Source: Dentipellis sp. KUC8613 (lineage: Eukaryota > Basidiomycota > Agaricomycetes > Russulales > Hericiaceae). Taken from it: a stretch of DNA of 64,000 nt. The stretch lies in contig NSJX01000029.1 in the NCBI GenBank assembly GCA_002286715.1, positions 186,001 to 250,000 of the forward strand, in the 5' to 3' direction. The notes beneath the pieces are model-generated. The model did no database searches and was not told the origin of the DNA. It saw nothing but the letters and a program-made list of their open reading frames with translations. Made by a program: the position numbers and the translations under genes. Shown in pieces: positions 22,586-34,278 of the stretch; the first letter of the stretch is position 1; every line of letters begins with the position of its first letter.

Positions 22586-25058
22586 CCGAGGTGAGAAGGA
22601 ACGCGGGGGGTGCGCTGAGGGCTTTTGCAACGCGTCTTGGGCCCATTTTAAGGGAGGAGCGGCCTGTGCAGGGCCAGTCTCGATGGCGGGCGTGGGGAGA
22701 TAAGCCCGGACGCGCGTGCCGTCAACTAGTCTGCGGAATGCTGAACTGAGCCTGTGCGCCATGCGAGAGACCATCGAGAAGAACAGAAGCCCGCGTCAGG
22801 ACAACATATATCAGCAGGGTGTCTCGTGATGCCGCACTACTAGGTCCGATCCAAACGCACCTATCCTATCTGTCCCCCAACTACGAGAACGCGGCGGGGA
22901 GCGGCTCGGCCGTGCATTTCCACGATGGGATTCGTCTGTTCAGTTGGCTATCCAGTCGACTGTCGATCCATCCTTCGAGCAGGACATCCAAATCGATTCG
23001 AATGGAGTTTCGCAGCTTCTATCGGCTGCCTCGTGAGCCTCGGAAGGGAGATAAGCGATACTCCGGAGACCCATTACATTGCCACACGACGGAGAATTAT
23101 GCGTCCCAAGGCAACAGGACCAACGCCCAGATCTCTTTGAGAAGAAAGCAAGATGAGGGCTGAACAGACCGCGGTCGCAACCACATGGAGTCTGATTCAA
23201 TAAATTGCGAGTAGACCATGACGACCGTGCACTGCGGTACGGCAGACTAGAGGGCCACATACCAATATCCCTGCATGGGGTTCTCTTCTCCGCGCCTTTC
23301 CGAAGAACATATTCACCGTCATTGCCAAGACCTTACAGGGTGGACTAAGGAACCTTCGAAGAGGCTCATGAGACGGTAAAAGAAGGGTGGACGATTGCAT
23401 CATCTTTGAGCATGTGGACAATATCAGCCTATTCTCATCAGTGTCGCACGCGTCAAATGCATAGATTTGTACTCACGCCTGCTAGAGATAGAACTCGATG
23501 GAACCCAAACGACTTTGAACGCGCGGATCCTAGCATAGGCCACAAAGGGTACGAGGCCTGAGTACCGTGGATGCAGGGAACCCTTGTGGCGGAGACAAGA
23601 GGCCCCTTGTTCGTGAGTAAGCTCCGTAGATTGGGTGGGCAAAGGTAGCATCCGCTGTCTTCGCATGCTCGAGACTTCAATGGCGCCCATTCAGCGAACG
23701 CATGCTATGAACTCTGCCGCACTCTGCCGTAAACGTTCGAAAAGGGGTGAGATAGCTGTCGGGCCCGGTTAGTCTGTTATCGTGAGATACTCGTTTGCAT
23801 GTTCAGAATTTGGCTTGAATACGGCTACCGCGAAGCATGGCGGCTCCGGCGCAATTCTCTCACTGCGCCTTTGGTTTGCATCGCGGAGTCGGATGGCCTA
23901 GGTTATCTAGAGGTCACAAGATGCATAACTTGGAGTCGCGAGCACAAGTACAGGCACGACATTGAGGGACAGAAGGATGAGAAGTTGAACAACACCTGGG
24001 AAAGTAAGTGTACTGACTGGATCGCGTCAAGGCCAAAAACTGCGCTTCCGCCATCTGGCGAGAGGATTTGCTTTGCACCGCCGGTCCGCATGGCCTTCGA
24101 CACTCTGCCAGAACAGATTCTCAGGTCAGCGGTCCCATTGTGGTGATGTATTAGCCATCGATGGTAGGTGTTTGAATGGAAATGGAAGGGGCTTGTATGA
24201 TCTGGATGTCGCTCGACGTCGAGGCATTGCAAGATAGAAGAGGATCGCGGCCAGGGGCCAAAGGTTGTGAAAATAGCTCTAAGCATGACATTAGGAAGCA
24301 AGGACTGCCTCGAGAGCTCGCATAGGCTTAGGCCAGCGTCAACTTCGAAATTAGATCACTGCACGGAATTGAGGAGATGGCGGCGAGAAACTCACCCGTG
24401 GGCACCATCCCACCGACGTCTAAAAATCCACATGGTACACTGGACGTGACTACCTCCGAATTCGTAGGCAGCCGGTCTCGAATGTCTATCGGTGTTCAAA
24501 GAAGTGCCAATAGTGAGTACCTATGCCTTTAGTCAAGAGACAGGCTGCGAGAACTCAGAGACCAATCGAGAACCTAGCCCAGACATTGCTGTGGCCCCGC
24601 GAACCAGGACATGCTCATCACTGTCAGAAATCGTGGTGGAAGGGGCATGAGAGGCTTGAACAAGTTGTACGTGTTACGCTTGCGTGGCGTGGCCAGTGGG
24701 AGCGACAGCTGGAAGACCGACAGTCGGACCGCCTCAGCCGCGGCAGCTCCGCCGAACGTGAAGCACGTGATGACGTTTTTTCAGGTTCTGAAGTCAGATT
24801 TCCAGGCTCGGATTTCGCTGTGAAAACCTCTCGGTGCCCGGACGATATACCGAGGAATGACATGAGATGCTTGACCAAGTGGCCCCATTATCTCTTCCTG
24901 GTCAAGGTGTACCATGCGGTTCAAGACGATGGTGGTCACATCGCATTCCGACGGCCGCCCAAACCATCGCAACACTTCGAGAACAATTAGAAGGGAGCGG
25001 GAGGTATGTAATCCCCGTAGCACGAGGGTGGATTTGACAGCGCCAGGGACATAGCCTC
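22565..25058. other. Gene-poor spacer between Sed3 and the Sed4 pseudogene
   Basis: About 2.5 kb. The first 500 bp are the duplicated Sed upstream flank. The rest carries several 80-155 codon open frames on both strands (about 23424-24990) with no recognisable domain, splice continuity or promoter. I cannot support a gene here. Confidence 0.5.
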
Positions 25059-27217
25059 TCATAGTCCGAGAGCGCCCTTCAGCTTCGAATACGCAGGACT
25101 CCCCACGCCGGTGATCTGTGCCAGACGCCTATGTGAGACTCGAGAGCGAGCGTCAACACATACTATGTACCGCGTCCCAACCTGGAACGGCCGGGAATCC
25201 TTCCGTGTTGCACCTCGGAGTACTGCCTGGACGAACGGGACACCCGGTGAGTGCATGCACCCCAGAAAGCAGATGTCCAAGCTGCTTACCACTTATTGAT
25301 ATCGTTGAAGGTGCCCTTGTTTGCGTAGATGGATGGGTTCATGAACCCAATTGGACTCTTCCCAGCCGCGACAAGCTCATCATTGAGCAGCGCAGCGATG
25401 CTGGCGGGTACAGGCGTGGATGCGCTCGTCCCGTTAATATGCGAGTATTCACCCTTCCACACGTACTCGATCAGCGTGGACCTAGCTACCACATCGGGAT
25501 ATCCACGGCTTGTCTTGTTATAGAGCCCATCGTATGAGCTGGGAAGCATCTTCTGGTATGCGGTGACATCGGCCTTTTGATAGTCGGGCATGGGGAAGAA
25601 GTTCGAGAAACCACTGTTAGAGCCCTCGTCCAGTTCAGCTACGCCCCCAGCAACTTCAGGGTTGACGTCTTGGGTTCCGCCCACTGAAGTAATACTGGAA
25701 CAAAATTAATTCGACCTTGAAAGTGACAATAGAGTGAATATGACGCACTATGGGCATGAGCTTGGTGCCATGGCAGCAAAGGTGTGGCACAAATCTGGGT
25801 CGCCTTCGCCAGTAAGACCTCGATCGCCAGAGGCAACACAAACGGAGATTCCTCTCGCACCCAGCTGTGCGAAGCCGTTGCAGACATGACTAAATAGATA
25901 CGACTCAGCATGAGCTAAGAGTGTAGGACATTAATCGCATACTTGGCGGTGGCGAAATCGGTGAAAACCTCCGGCAAAGAATAGCTAATGCTTAGAACAG
26001 TATGACGTTGAGCAGACCGTCGATCAGCTCGGTGAAAGGTTCGTCGAATGGGTCATCGGCGGCTTGTCCCACAGTGATGAATTCGACTGGAACGCCCGAC
26101 GCAAGCCCGATTGTATATTGTGCATCGAGATCCTGTCCGGACAAAGGCGTCAGGTGGAAATTTTCGACTTATGACACAGAGACTAACGGCCTCGGGACCA
26201 GCTGTGCTTTCGTCATTTACTCTGCCACTGATAGACACGACACTACAGCTCGTAGAAGGTGGCAGATCTGGACGGTACTTCGTCAAAAACATCTAAGAAA
26301 ATTCCATATAAATGTCCAAAGTCAAGAGTTCAATATTTCCACATACCTTGAGATCGGCATTGTCAATCCACTCGTTACTTAGGCCGATAACCCCAAGGTG
26401 ATTAGAACTTTCGGTAGCACTTGTCGTAGGAATGCCATACAGCTCCTGTGTACACGACAGAGTGAACGAAGTTGCACAGGACTGTGGAGCAGCCGCCAAG
26501 ACATCCTTCGAATCTGCGGCTCGGGTTAATGTCGATCCTTTTGCGGAGCCTACTATTGGAACGGGGAAACTGCACTCCATCGATTTAGATGTCTGCGCTA
26601 AAAAACCTTGACTAATCGTATGGCGCACCTCGTCGTCGGATACACGACATTGATATGTTCCTTCAGGTCGACGAGGATAGAGCGCGAGAGCGTGCGGACG
26701 GCTTTCACGCCGGACTTCTGATCGACAAAGGTAGCGTATTGGGCATCGAGAAGTTGATTAGCCTGCTTGACTGTCAAGCTGACGCTACGGACGTCGCCGG
26801 CAGGAGAGTAAGCCTTCGACATCAAGTTCAAAGACGAAAGCCAAGAATCCAAAGCTGATACGCTGTCGGGCGGTGGCGCAACAAGCTCCTCCACCCGCAG
26901 AAAAAAAATGATAAGCGTCTCCTAGAGAGGACGTGAATCAGGAAAAATGACGAACCTCGTCTTTCGTGAGATGGTTTCCATATTCAGCATTTCCCCAGTG
27001 TGCTGACGGCGTACGGTTTCTGTTCCAGTGCAGCAAGATTGTTCTGTGCCAGGGCAAAGTAGAGATTGAAGACTCGGTCCTCAGGCGCTGCATTGGTCTT
27101 CACGAACTTGCCAGCCGGGCTGTCATGACGATCAAGTTCGCGCAAGGAACGAGTCGAGTGCGGCGGGGCGCTCGCCATGCTGGCTAGTGTGACGAGAAGA
27201 AAGGACTCTTTGGCCAT
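25059..27217 (-). pseudogene. Sed4: decayed sedolisin, group I (Sed1-like)
   Basis: All sedolisin exons can be traced in order, but the gene is broken. Exon 1 starts MAKESFLLVTLASMASAPP and has a one-base insertion around 26991-26997, so the frame stops before the first intron. The acceptor before exon 2 reads CTGCGG where CTGCAG is expected (about 26895), so no AG remains. In the exon after the catalytic Glu/Asp motif (EADLDAQY) the frame is lost by a deletion near 26000-26010; the VLSISYSLPEV part continues in another frame. The donor after FNDIN is also altered. Residual motifs DYQKADVTAYQK and NGTSASTP place it with Sed1. Several independent lesions make function very unlikely. Confidence 0.88.
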
Positions 27218-28050
27218 GTTTGAGGGCGATGAGCTGCGGGGGACCTAGCGACGCTCGAATGCAATGCACGAGAATCTTGAACGCGGCAGGGACGTCGGAA
27301 GGTCGAGCTCGCTATCGAAAGAGATGATGGGTCAGGACGCGGCGAGGGCATCGTTGGACATGGTCGGCATAGAAGGGCGACGAGCTACCATACAGGACCG
27401 CGAGGCAGGCAACGTCGATGCATTGAGAATGTAGTCGTTATCTCACTCACGCACTATAGGAGATGCTTGCGATGCAGCATGGCTCTGTGATGCGGCTGAT
27501 GTGAATACAAATATCCCGACGCAACCCTTCCGATGTCGTGTTGGATTACGGTTACAAAGCCTTCACGCACACGTTGAGACTACGAGAGACGGTCAAGGGT
27601 AAGTAACTGACCTGATATAAGTAATACTCTGTATTAAAAAGATCATGCAAATTTTGCATGCGCTATAATGAAGACCCTGGATAGAGACAAGTCTTCGGAG
27701 CAACCCGGAAAGATGCAATTAGCGCACAAATCGCAGTGAGCGTTAACGTTATTACTGTCGTGTACCAGGTATCGTCTTGCTAATGCTAATCCACGAAAGC
27801 CTCAATGCAAGAGACCATGAATAGCATCAGATAAATGTGAATAGCGGTCTAGAAGAGGAGAACCTTAAGCTTGCGCAAGGAGATTGAGTTTCTAGAATGT
27901 ACGAGTAGTACAGCACTGACTTCTTACCTCTCGCACGTCCCAATACTCTCATACCATGTAATTAAAACATCAATACGGCTTTACGTCCATAGCATTGAAG
28001 ATCGTTCGTGCATGATTGCTGCTTCGTTCAATGGAGGAGAGGTCAAAACC

Positions 28051-28130
28051 GTGACCGTGACCGACACCACTCACGGTGTCATCGTGACAGTGAGTGACCG
28101 GTGACACGAGGTGACTAGTACCAACGTGAC
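28051..28130 (+). repeat. Cluster of seven GTGAC pentamers
   Basis: Within 80 bp the word GTGAC occurs seven times on the plus strand, and GACACC/GGTGTC forms a six-base inverted repeat inside the cluster. It lies about 650 bp upstream of the 7-TM gene. Regulatory meaning is unproven. Confidence 0.4.
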
Positions 28131-28661
28131 GCGGGAGTCATGATCTTTCCTCCGAACCACTTGCAGTTCGCTCTGGTTTTGCTCATCTACCAGGGTTCTC
28201 GTTCACTGAAAGATCAAATATACTCAAAGCGCGCCTGGTATACGTAAGGACTTAATAGCGCCATGACAATCGTGAGTGAAGTTTGTCCGATGCTGCAGCA
28301 GGTGAGTCGCATCCTACCACCTTTGTATAGGTCCGGTGATAGGCCTTGCCACCTGTATCAAGCACGGGTCTGTCAAGGTATTACTCCACCTTGTATCCCG
28401 CCCCAAAATGGCTGAGAGTCTTAAAGTGGGTCTGTCAATGTTAATTGTCTTACGCTGTCGACCACCGACTAACTTTGAATCAGCCAACATATCGCGCTCG
28501 GATTGAGCATCACGACAGAGTTTTATTACGAGAAACATCGCTCTTGGTATGGTCGTAAGTACGGGGAGTTTCAGCGGGTCGACTCCGTCCAGTTTGGCAC
28601 CGTTCACGCTACCTGTCTAATCGGACAGATGGTCGTCTAGATTCTAGATTTTGCTATCTCG

Positions 28662-28669
28662 TATATATA
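28662..28669 (+). promoter_or_regulatory. TATA-like element of the 7-TM gene
   Basis: TATATATA lies about 107 bp before the ATG at 28777. Pattern only. Confidence 0.4.
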
Positions 28670-28776
28670 GCAGCATATTCACAACCTTTTCGGGGTTTCT
28701 CACCTAGCGCTCCCCTTCGTTCTGTAACAGGTCGTCAGAGATCTAGTCGTGGTCGCCCTTCGAGCGATAAGCCACC

Positions 28777-30028
28777 ATGCCCGTCACATGTGCTTTAACA
28801 ATTCGTGAAGATCCACTTCTACCCATTAGCATCGGAGCTCTGTGTTACAGTACGTGATGATATTACCTTTATTGCCTAACTCTCACACTTGTTCCAGGCT
28901 GCTTTACGATTTTATTGATCTTATCCTCCAGCATTCTCTTGTGAGTACCCGTTCGTTCCTACCATGTTATATAGACGGATAATCATTGCGGTTCAGGACC
29001 CAAGCCGAGACCGGGCTCCAGCAAAAAGCTAGGCTCCTTCTATTCATAGATGCTTTCCTCATGTTTGCCGTCGCAACCGCCCACCTTGTCGTCGTCCTCG
29101 TGTATTCCGCCATCTGGGACCGACTACAGCACGATCCGACTGTGGAGGATCAAATGCTTGCAAGTCGCTTGCAGACGCTCATAATATTCCTTCCGAATGT
29201 CAACGTACGCAGAATGCTCTCATCTCAATTGTCCTCGGTCTCATAACGACCAGGCAGTGTGCTCTGTGCGACCTCGTTATCACCTGGAGAGCGATGCTGC
29301 TTTGGGGTCGCAATGTCAAAATATTTCTCGCCAGTGCGTCCAATCTCTACCTCATTCACAGTTCGATGACATTGCATCCGTAGCCTCTTACACTGTAGGG
29401 CTCATCGCCGCGCCCATCGCATATCAGGTCAATGGCTGTTACGGACAGATGATTGGCGTGACCTTCTCGCTTTTCAACAATGTATCTGCAATCTCGTTTA
29501 TTGCATATCGACCATGGTCTGTCTCCTCTCGTCTTCCGCCCTGCGTGTGGATAACATTAATAGTGGTGTAGGCAGCACCGGCGGCTCTTTCAGAAACAAT
29601 GCAAGCACCACGGGACGTGGACGGAGATAGAAAGGATGCTATACATTATTGTCGAGTCCGGAGCTCTATACTGCCTTGCATGGGTATGCTGTACGACTAT
29701 TTTTCCGTTCGAACTGGTCCTTATTCATGTTCTTTCGATCATAAGGTTATCTACGCCGTCGGCCAGTTCACACCCGTGGTCCGTTTGAATGACGTGATGC
29801 TCACTGCGATCATACACCTCTCGGTACGCCTCTTCTTAGACGAGATGCCCTGATATCTAATCAGAGCTTCACCAGGGGATTTATCCGACACTCGTTATAT
29901 GTCTTGTGCACCGCGAACCACGGCGCTCCGGATCAAGTGTCCCGCCAGTGTCGACATTGGAATTCACGTCCCTGCAGGTTGCTTGCAGTGACGAATCATG
30001 TCCGCCTGTCGTAACAATTTCACGTTAG
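28777..30028 (+). CDS. Seven-transmembrane protein of the basidiomycete-expanded membrane family
   Basis: Integral membrane protein of a large family in mushrooms; a receptor-like role has been guessed but no function is established. Eight exons (28777-28849, 28898-28940, 28997-29204, 29258-29333, 29384-29516, 29572-29683, 29746-29823, 29876-30028) join in frame to 291 residues. Hydrophobic segments include FTILLILSSSILL, FIDAFLMFAVATAHLVVVLV, YTVGLIAAPIAY and GVTFSLFNNVSAISFIAY. Family motifs visible after splicing are CALCDLVITWRAMLLW, the charged loop HRRLFQKQ, and MLYIIVESGALYCLAW. The cytoplasmic tail of about 40 residues is polar. All splice sites are GT-AG and the frame is intact, so the gene looks functional. 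The short continuous open frames seen locally are only single exons. Confidence 0.8.
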
Positions 30029-30480
30029 TTTTGCTTCAATGTCGGCTAAGAATGTGTGTTGAAGTTGACGACCGGGGCCTGTAAGCGCTAAGGGCAGCTG
30101 GGCGTGGGCGCTAATTCACATGTTGTCCCCGAATGGATCACTCATTGAAATCGGGCTCGCAATCGACAACATTGTCTGTAATGGATCTACCTGATAATAC
30201 CAACAGGATTACACAGTTTTCTCCGAAAGAGTGTCTTTCGACGGCAAGGTAAGGGCCCTCAATTAGTAGCTTCTTGTTCTCTGAACGTTGTTCCCGATAT
30301 AACAGCGTACTCGCGTGTGGTCCAGTCACAGGTACGTCTTTCCTTGAAGATCGTCGTGACAACAACAGCTACCAGATCGAGCTACAACGTCTGGTAATCT
30401 CTGATCAGCCAGTATAAAGGGTGAGGAGTCTTCACGTTTATTAGCCGTTTCAGTGCATACACCCTCATCTTCTGCCAAGC
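30029..30480. other. Intergenic: promoter of F-box-like paralogue C
   Basis: 450 bp. A TATA box (TATAAAG, 30413-30419) lies about 60 bp before the ATG. No upstream exon encoding an F-box was found here. Confidence 0.55.
30413..30419 (+). promoter_or_regulatory. TATA box of F-box-like paralogue C
   Basis: TATAAAG with normal spacing to the ATG at 30481. It argues that the gene truly begins there and has no hidden N-terminal F-box exon. Confidence 0.5.
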
Positions 30481-32206
30481 ATGCACCCCTACGCTCCTAA
30501 TCAGATCATAAAAAACCCGCGACTGCAACTCGGCCGCCCCAAATATTCACGCACGACGATGCCTACCATCGGAGAGCGGCCAACTACTTCTCGAGGAGAG
30601 CGCAACCGCGCATTGTCGCCAACTATGGGACGCAACGTAGAGCGGGAATATAACAAGCAGCTCGCTTTGAGTGGTCGGCGCGAAGCTCCCTCGGAGAATC
30701 ATGATCTGCCTCGCCGACTGTCTCTCCTTCTGAATCACCAGCAGGCTATACGAAAGATGACTGGCCAATTTTATCCTCTTCATCCTCTTCAGCCCACCCC
30801 GCCGTTCAGTAAGCTGCGCGTCCGAGCATCGGCAAATGTGGTATCACAGATGTACTCCAACGGGAAAGTTGTTTCATTTAAACGCTATCCTTCCCGCTAT
30901 TTGGCGACCAAGGAAGAATCTAGCTGGTCGGTGACGCTTCAACTTCAAAACTCATCGCCGTTTGTGGAACACATGATCGATGCAAGTCAGGATTTGCTGG
31001 TCGTGGCCGAAAGAGTCCACATCCCGCCGTGAGTCGTCGAGCATAGTCCGGCACTCACCTCGTACTGAACGCGCCAACAGATTCACCCAGTACAGAGGAC
31101 ATATCATTTTGCACGTCCTTTCGATGAGAACTGGCGAGCAACATCCCTCAGCTCGCCAAAGTCTGCTTGGGTTCCCCTTTGAGTGGAGTTCCGATTCGGA
31201 CTTCACTTACGAAGTCAGAATCTGTGGCAGTCAGCTCTCCGTACTCTGTGTTGACCATGTTGCCGGCAACGCCAGCACAGCCGCAGTATGGGACTGGAAA
31301 CTTGCGTGGAAGCAAATGGTCAGTAACGTTCTCTACTATTACCGTTTTTCGCTGAGTCGCAAAATCGACGAAATATCAGGAATTGTATGATGCTGAGCTA
31401 TGGAGTTTGGCATTTCTTGACGAGAACCATACGCTGACTGGATTTTCTTCCTCTGGAGGAGAAAGGTGGTCCATCTTGGTGCATGACATACGAAAGCAGG
31501 GCACCATGCCAACGCGTTTGGATGAACAGACCCACTCTTACGAATTTGGTCTTCCCGGAGCATACGACATGTCCGCTCCCACCATCTCATCGGATCTGCT
31601 CGCCCACCACGCCGGCCTGCCTGGTGACCGCGATTTCCGTGCAGATAACCTGGTGTCAATCTTCCTCAACGGGTTTGATAGTCAAGAACGGCGTGTACAC
31701 ATGGAGATATTCGTTCCTGGATCAGTATTCCGAAAGCATATGCCTCCTGGTCAGAACGGCGCAGCTCCCATTCGCTACCGGTGGAGAAAATGGGGTCCGC
31801 CCGCGGCGTATGTCAACTTCGGCACGGGGCCACGGTTATTTGGGCGCGACAACGTTACATCGTGCATGCGCTATGCAGGCTTACAAAGGGATGCGACCAA
31901 TGGAAAAATCAAACTAGCCCTTTACGATTTCAACCAAGCTAGAGTCAAAAAGGCCGATCGGGAACCTGTAGAGAACAGAGACAGCTGTGTTCACAGCGGA
32001 AGCGGTGCCCCGGCGAATTTTTGGTCTGATGATCCAGTGAAGGGCGATCTTAGGTTCCTATACAAAGACAAGGAGCTTCCGAGTTTTTTGCAGGCGATAC
32101 AGTATGGATCCTACCACCCCACTGTAACGGAGGACTTGGTCGTCATTCATCCAAACTGGAACGTAAGTGCGCTTCACCTTCCTCCACGCCCATTACACAG
32201 CGTTGA
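30481..32206 (+). CDS. Paralogue C: F-box-protein-like, F-box absent
   Basis: Function unknown. Exons 30481-31028, 31081-31318, 31380-32162 and 32201-32206 give 524 residues ending HPNWNR; without the last splice the frame runs to 32312. The body resembles mushroom F-box proteins: a helix like EYNKQLALSG followed by RRLSLLLNHQQAIRK, then beta-rich segments such as HIILHVLSMRTG, FPFEW, AVWDWK, SLAFLDENHTLTG, DNLVSIFLNG and HPTVTEDLVVIHPNW. These usually follow an N-terminal F-box, but the first 70 residues here are low-complexity and have no F-box. An inverted paralogue with the same exon lengths (238-nt middle exon) lies at 37918-39654. It may act as a decoy or have lost SCF binding; that is inference. 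Confidence 0.7.
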
Positions 32207-32713
32207 CGCGCGCGGCTGCCCTCAAGTATGGCTCGCCTCCCGATCTGCCCATGGGAGTTCTCGTATTCAGCTAGGAAACCTCTCATTCGAGTGCGCAACT
32301 TGTCGACGTTGAAACTCGCATCTGATGATTTGCGACAGCGTATCGTGACTTCGCCATGCTCGACACCTCATGTGTTTTCTATTGATGTCAGGCGTTCTTA
32401 TACTAATCTGTGTCTTGACGTTGAGTGATGCTTCTCGGACGTCTACTTTTTACATCGTTTCTCACTCCAACGCGCTCTAACGATTATCAACTACTGATGT
32501 ACACCTGCGCTTTGGAACTTACGATAGCTTTCAATAAACTTGATAAATTTTGCGGTCTTGGACTCGTTCTAATTTCTTCCTCATTTTACGGGCAGTGTGT
32601 CAGCGTGATGACGATACGCAGCCGCTCGGGCTGACGCATTTCACGGCAAATATCCCCTCGTCTATCGTAACCTGAGCAATTCTCAACCTTCTCCCACAAC
32701 CTCCCCGACTAAC
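32207..32713. other. Intergenic between paralogue C and the FBXO31-like gene
   Basis: About 500 bp. No gene seen. Confidence 0.5.
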
Positions 32714-34278
32714 ATGCCAACCTCAGCAGCGTGGATTCCTCTAGAAATAATTGAGCAGATCCTACTCGAGCTAGACCCGCTCGACGTCGCACCCTTTATC
32801 CAGACATGCCGCACGTTCGACCTTGCCTTCGCCCGCTCTCCCGATCAGCATTTCTGGCGCCAGCTGTACCTACGGCAACCATTTGACGACCCTCGGACGT
32901 GTCTTACGCCCTTAGGGTACAAGGTTCCAGCCGATTCTATTCATTGGAGACATGACTTGCAGCGTATCATCCGAGCGCGTTCTGTCGCAGGCGACCCCTC
33001 TCTGTGTCGCCCACACGAACGTGTTGCGGTCCTGCAAACTTTCATTGACCTGGCCACCCACATCCCTCCGGCAACTTCTACCTCGTCGGACCCTTCAATG
33101 AACCTCCTCTGGATCGCCGCGACACTTCGGGGCGGCGCGCTGCTCGACCATGAGCTATGGGACCTCTCAGACGAAGAGAAACAGCTGCGTGCGCAGTTAC
33201 ACACGTACTTTGGACTGACGCCGCGGGACGCGAAGACCCTGCGGAAGATCGAGGCGCGGGGATACGTCTACAATATGTCACACTACACCTTTGCGAACGG
33301 GTTCGGGCCATACCTTGCGGAGGACGAGGAGAAGCGGGAAGGCGCGACAGCCGACGACGGGCAAGGGCTGCGCGTGAATTGGGTGCACGTGCAGGCGCTG
33401 CATCATGATGTGTCCATGCATCTGGTCAACTTGACGGAGGACGACCCGTTCGAATACGCGATCTACCCCATGAGTATGCCGTATTGTCAGAGTCTCATAC
33501 CGGAAAGTGTCGACATGGAGACAACGCGTGATTGGGCGGGCATAGAGGGCCTCTGGCATTGTGCTTTCTGCTTTATCGACCATCGCGAGCTGCTGCGTAC
33601 GTGTGTTCAGATGTATCGAAGAGTGTGCTCACCGGTGTTAACGCGTTCTCGTCACAGTCTACAATAACTGGAACATTGGCGCGCCCCTGGATCCTACAAT
33701 GTTCGGCGATCCAAGCTTCGTGGAAATCTTCCGAATCATTCCTGTCAATTTCCGTATTATATCCACAGAACTGAACCCTAAACACCCTACTAGGTAACAT
33801 TATATCCTAATCGCAAGTTTCTAGCACACCTGACCGCCCTCACATAGACCTAAGATTAATTTTGCTGGCGAGGTGCAAGATGACCACACAATGGTCGGGC
33901 ACGTCGAAGTAATTGAAGACGATAGTATAAGATGGCATTTTGTGAGTCGCCTGCATGTCTTTATCCCTGTTATTAACTTATATCTCGTTGCAGATATCTG
34001 GAGAAGAGGGACAGGCAATATGGAGGTGCGTGTTCCATTTCACTTTCGGCTACCCTCTCTTACGCCAACCCTTTTCGTAGTGGCGAGGGAGTCCAAGTAG
34101 GTGGCGTGCGTTCGCCGTTCGGGGTTATCGGGTGTTGGACTACCATCTTCCACGACCAGCACGATCCTGTCGGTACGTCGTGCTTCTTGCCCCTGTTTCT
34201 GCTTTGCGCATCAGATTTTGACGCGTCACAGGGCCGTGTTGGATGCGCAGGATATCCGATTCCCCTTCTTCCTCGTAA
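32714..34278 (+). CDS. F-box protein, FBXO31-like
   Basis: Likely substrate receptor of an SCF ubiquitin ligase. Six exons (32714-33596, 33658-33793, 33848-33941, 33994-34025, 34081-34172, 34232-34278) join in frame to 427 residues. The F-box is at about 6-50: WIPLEIIEQILLELDPLDV, then QTCRTFDLAF and HFWRQLYL. The C-terminal half has the beta-sandwich seen in FBXO31-type proteins: FVEIFRIIPVNFRI, VGHVEVIEDDSIRWHF, SGEGVQVGGVRSPFGVIG and HDPVGPCW. The final exon reads past that motif into RRISDSPSSS. The target is unknown. It lies between the inverted paralogues C and D. Confidence 0.82.

Larger units (their letters stand above)
19430..23060. repeat. Segmental duplication, copy B (importin tail pseudogene + Sed3 + flank)
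   Basis: Second copy of the segment at 11770-15420, same order and orientation. The importin part is decayed and the sedolisin part is intact. Homology on the right side fades after the block CGTGAGCCTCGGAAG near 23030, matching CGTGAGCCTGCGAAG near 15380. Edges are approximate. Confidence 0.85.
27218..28776. other. Intergenic with GTGAC cluster
   Basis: About 1.55 kb without a supported gene. It holds a short perfect inverted repeat CATGCAAATTTTGCATG near 27645 and a cluster of seven GTGAC words at 28051-28130. A TATA-like run for the next gene lies at 28662-28669. Confidence 0.5.

Noticed and set aside
23424..24990. Several open frames of 80-155 codons on both strands
   Set aside because: Overlapping frames on opposite strands without motifs, codon-use signal or splicing; not supportable as genes.
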